From NCBI GenBank assembly GCA_945614335.1, contig CALZAP010000065.1:1-7219 (forward strand): a stretch of 7,219 nucleotides of DNA, written 5' to 3'. The position numbers and the translations under genes were made by a program. Positions 4,806 through 7,219 of the stretch are shown here, in pieces. The first letter of the stretch is position 1. Each line of letters begins with the position of its first letter. Below the pieces are notes generated by a model. It did no database searches and was not told the DNA's origin. It was given only the letters and a program-made list of their open reading frames with translations. The stretch comes from an uncultured Prevotella sp. Its GTDB lineage: Bacteria; Bacteroidota; Bacteroidia; Bacteroidales; Bacteroidaceae.

Positions 4806-7219
4806 TCAACTTTTGGACTCCTTATCCCCTTTAAGTTCATTATAATCCACTTTCCCCTTCAACACCCTTGGCCTATTGGAATTATAATCCTCTTCCAACG
4901 GGTTGTAGTCGCTTCGGTATTCCTTGCAGTGGATGCCGGCGAGATAGAGCAGCAGGTGGGATATGTTGTCGGTCATGAACGGCAGGTGGCTTGCCGCCTT
5001 TATGCGTCTTACGATGTCGGGATGCGTGCGGCGGTATTTCTTCGAGCACCATATCCAGAATGGCACTTCAAACTCCTCGTGCGCCAGACGATAGTCCACT
5101 TCTGCCGAGTGCAGTCGTCCGAATATAGGCTTGCCGTCGCCAAATGCTTCCTCTCCGTGGTCTGATGTATGCACTACAATCACTTCTTCGTTCTCCCATC
5201 GCTTCAGAAGCTCGTTCACCACGTGGTCGTTGTAGAGAGTGGCGTTGTCGTAGTCGGCGAGTATCATCTTGTTTTTGTGGCTTAGAGAGTCGTAAGAGTA
5301 GTCCTTGGCATGGAAACGCTTGTATTCTTTCGGGTATCGGTAGCCGTATGTGGTGTGCTGTCCCATAAAGTGGATGATGGTCAGGCGGTTGTCGCCTGTG
5401 ATATGCCTATGCGGGATAGAGTCCTTAAGATGGTCGTATTCTATAATCATTCCGCTATCTAAGCGGTGGAGCTTGTCGTTGCGCACGTCAAACTGTGCCT
5501 CGCTGAGCTTTGGGTTGTTGAGGAAGAACCCGCCGCTGAAGTCGTATACGGCCTCTTTCGCCTGTGGCAGAAACTGGTTGGTAATGAACGTCACGTTATA
5601 ACCAGCCTTGCGAAACAGTTCAGGAAACAGCGGATAGTCACACCATTCACCGCTGTCGCCGACGGCATGCAGTGAAAAAATGTTCTTGAACACAAAACTC
5701 GTGAGGTTCCAGCATGACACCACATCGTCGAAGAGAATCAGTTCGCCGTCCTTGAGGCGTTTCATCTGGTTTGGAGTGGTAGGCTTGTCGTAGCCATAGA
5801 GCTGGGAATGGTGTTTGTTGTAACTCTCTCCAAGCAGGAAGACGATATGCGGACTGCGGAATGAGCAAGAGTCAACCTTCACCTGCTCAATGCCCTCGAC
5901 AAGGCGGTCGAGCTGGCGTGAGGCAAGTTCGTTGGCGTAGATGCTGAAGGCGAGACGATGGATGGGAAGATACAGGGTGGCGCGGTCTTTGCGGGTCAGT
6001 TCATGTTCCACCTCGCCAATGTTGTCGTAAGAAAGAAGGCGTGCCGTTGCCTGCTTGTTGTCGGAAGTCTCTATCCAGCCTTCGATGAGCAGCCATAGCG
6101 ACATGGCTCCGAGAATACCGCCGGCGGCAGCGCCAATGTTCACCCTTATCCTGTCTGAAGGCTTTAGTTTCTTGTACATACGCCCCCAACGGCCTGTCAA
6201 CTTGTGGCGCACAGCGGGGTGAGCCTTGTGGCGTGAGGAGTAAATGGCAATGGCAATGTGGATGACGAGGATGCCAAGCAGTACGCCCACGGGCGAGGCG
6301 AGCACTTCCCAGTCGAGGTATGAGCTGAGGAAGTTCTTGGCTTCGTTGCTGTTGGTCTCGCCTACAAGAAGGAGCATGGTGGGCGTGAGTGTGGACTTGA
6401 ACTTCACAAAACAGTACATGTCCACTATAGACACTGAATAGAGTATCACGTATATGGCCGAACGTATCCAACGTCTTATCCTGTGAGGCACGAACGAGAG
6501 AATGAGACAAACGGCATAGAGGTCGAAAAACAATTCTATGGAAGTGAGAGGGTAGGGCTTGGCACCTTTCATGTCGGGCACTTCAAGCATGCAGCAAGTG
6601 TATCCCACGAGGAACATGAATACGAAGAACGTGAAGTTCAGACGTATGGGTATGAACACCCTTGACAATGCTGCAAGTATCTTGTTCCAAAGGTATGTCA
6701 TCCAATTCGTCCTCTTTGGTGCAAGAGCCTCTTGTACGCATGGCGGCACAAGTGTGCTGATGTCCTCTCCCCGTTCCAGCCGGTTGCGCACTTCCGTGCT
6801 GCTTACGTCAAATAAGGGTGTGTCAACCAGCCTTACTCTCGGGGGAAGCGAGGAAGAGTCGACGGGCGAGCCTGTACGTGGATATATCACTATGTCGAAG
6901 TCGCTCACGATCGCCTCGTGGTTGCGCCATTGGTCAAAGTGCTCCCAGTTGTCAGCTCCTATGAGGAGGGTGAACCGGTGGTCGGGATATGATGACTTAA
7001 GACTCTTCAGGGTGTCGTAGGTGAATGAAGGCTTGGGCATGGTGAACTCGAAGTCTGAAGCCTTGATGCGGTCTTCGCCTTTAAGGGCTTCACGGACAAG
7101 TCTGAGCCTCAGGTGCTCGTCCATCAGTCCCTGCTGTTGCTTCAGCGGGTTTTGTGGCGACACCATAAGCCACACCTCGTCCAGTCCTGCTTCGTTGAGC
7201 AGGTGGCGGGCAAGGGCGA
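4806..7219 (-). CDS. NadD - phosphoethanolamine transferase (EptA-like) fusion, 5' end cut by window edge
   Basis: One frame of 803 visible residues, open through the right edge (first complete codon 7217-7215). Residues 1 to about 165 match nicotinate-nucleotide adenylyltransferase (NaMN + ATP to NaAD, cytoplasmic NAD synthesis): SPQNPLK at 20-26, IGADNW at 86-91, VSSTEVR at 138-144. The N-terminal GSFNPxHxGH motif, roughly 20 residues, lies outside the window. From about 173 the protein resembles EptA-type enzymes, which move phosphoethanolamine from phosphatidylethanolamine to lipid A or glycans. It has five hydrophobic helices (about 188-211, 223-246, 250-273, 303-326, 358-382), then a periplasmic sulfatase-fold domain with GES (E464), probable nucleophile T506 in NLTS, SDHGEE (D686, H687) and H713. 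Both halves keep their key residues. Topology fits: cytoplasmic N-terminus, periplasmic C-terminus. The acceptor is unknown. It is the first gene of the apparent operon in this window. A separate restart at 6701 is possible. Confidence 0.88.
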   Translation of the reverse strand, partial: ALARHLLNEAGLDEVWLMVSPQNPLKQQQGLMDEHLRLRLVREALKGEDRIKASDFEFTMPKPSFTYDTLKSLKSSYPDHRFTLLIGADNWEHFDQWRNHEAIVSDFDIVIYPRTGSPVDSSSLPPRVRLVDTPLFDVSSTEVRNRLERGEDISTLVPPCVQEALAPKRTNWMTYLWNKILAALSRVFIPIRLNFTFFVFMFLVGYTCCMLEVPDMKGAKPYPLTSIELFFDLYAVCLILSFVPHRIRRWIRSAIYVILYSVSIVDMYCFVKFKSTLTPTMLLLVGETNSNEAKNFLSSYLDWEVLASPVGVLLGILVIHIAIAIYSSRHKAHPAVRHKLTGRWGRMYKKLKPSDRIRVNIGAAAGGILGAMSLWLLIEGWIETSDNKQATARLLSYDNIGEVEHELTRKDRATLYLPIHRLAFSIYANELASRQLDRLVEGIEQVKVDSCSFRSPHIVFLLGESYNKHHSQLYGYDKPTTPNQMKRLKDGELILFDDVVSCWNLTSFVFKNIFSLHAVGDSGEWCDYPLFPELFRKAGYNVTFITNQFLPQAKEAVYDFSGGFFLNNPKLSEAQFDVRNDKLHRLDSGMIIEYDHLKDSIPHRHITGDNRLTIIHFMGQHTTYGYRYPKEYKRFHAKDYSYDSLSHKNKMILADYDNATLYNDHVVNELLKRWENEEVIVVHTSDHGEEAFGDGKPIFGRLHSAEVDYRLAHEEFEVPFWIWCSKKYRRTHPDIVRRIKAASHLPFMTDNISHLLLYLAGIHCKEYRSDYNPLEEDYNSNRPRVLKGKVDYNELKGDKESKS
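6699..6717 (-). promoter_or_regulatory. Possible internal translation restart at the NadD/EptA junction
   Basis: An in-frame ATG at 6701-6699 sits just where the NadD homology ends (VPPCVQEAL followed by a short tail) and just before the first membrane helix. On the coding strand it is preceded by AAAGAGGA (6717-6710), a modest Shine-Dalgarno match, with nine bases between AGAGG and the ATG. A product begun here would be 631 residues, a plausible length for a free-standing phosphoethanolamine transferase. This may be the ancestral start of the second gene, still usable or now relict. Initiation here is inferred, not shown. Confidence 0.4.

Noticed and set aside
6001..6510. Minus-strand 169-residue open frame
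   Set aside because: It is an out-of-frame shadow inside the NadD-EptA gene, rich in His, Arg and Ser with no domain.
4806..7175. Complete gene beginning at GTG 7175
   Set aside because: The frame remains open to 7219 and the extra residues (ALARHLLNEAGLDE) match the NadD N-terminal region, so the gene starts outside the window.

Overview
The window is a densely packed stretch of a bacterial chromosome with every supported gene on the minus strand, so it is transcribed from right (7219) to left (1). Gene content and sequence style suggest a Bacteroidales member, probably close to Prevotella: DPPR-synthase-type UbiA, a EptA-like sulfatase-fold enzyme and mid-range GC. This taxonomic call is inference; no rRNA or other marker gene is present.

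Right to left, the layout is as follows. (1) 7219-4806 is one uninterrupted frame, cut at its 5' end by the window edge. It begins as nicotinate-nucleotide adenylyltransferase (NadD) and continues without a stop into a five-helix phosphoethanolamine-transferase-like protein (EptA type). (2) 4757-3669 and (3) 3663-2644 are two different acyltransferase-3 membrane proteins, the first using a TTG start. (4) 2578-1709 is a UbiA-family prenyltransferase of the decaprenyl-phosphate phosphoribosyltransferase type. (5) 1702-1103 is a HAD-IB phosphatase. (6) 1081 down to the left edge is the N-terminal 360 residues of a polytopic membrane protein, possibly a GT-C-like glycosyltransferase.

Gaps are 48, 5, 65, 6 and 21 bases, and no convincing terminator or promoter lies between the genes, so they look like one operon. 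The shared theme is the cell envelope. Phosphoethanolamine and acyl groups would decorate a lipid or glycan. UbiA plus HAD could make a polyprenyl-phosphoryl pentose, as in the mycobacterial decaprenyl-phosphoryl-ribose/arabinose route, and the last membrane protein could use such a lipid-linked donor. That pathway assignment is inference; no DprE1/DprE2-type epimerase is visible here.

The unusual points are the NadD-EptA fusion, the UbiA/HAD/membrane-protein cassette, and an 8-base tandem repeat (TTAAGGAG on the coding strand). The repeat forms the last codons, the stop and Shine-Dalgarno-like sequence at one gene junction and recurs in degenerate form at the end of another gene. The window has no tRNA, rRNA, CRISPR array or insertion sequence that I can recognise.
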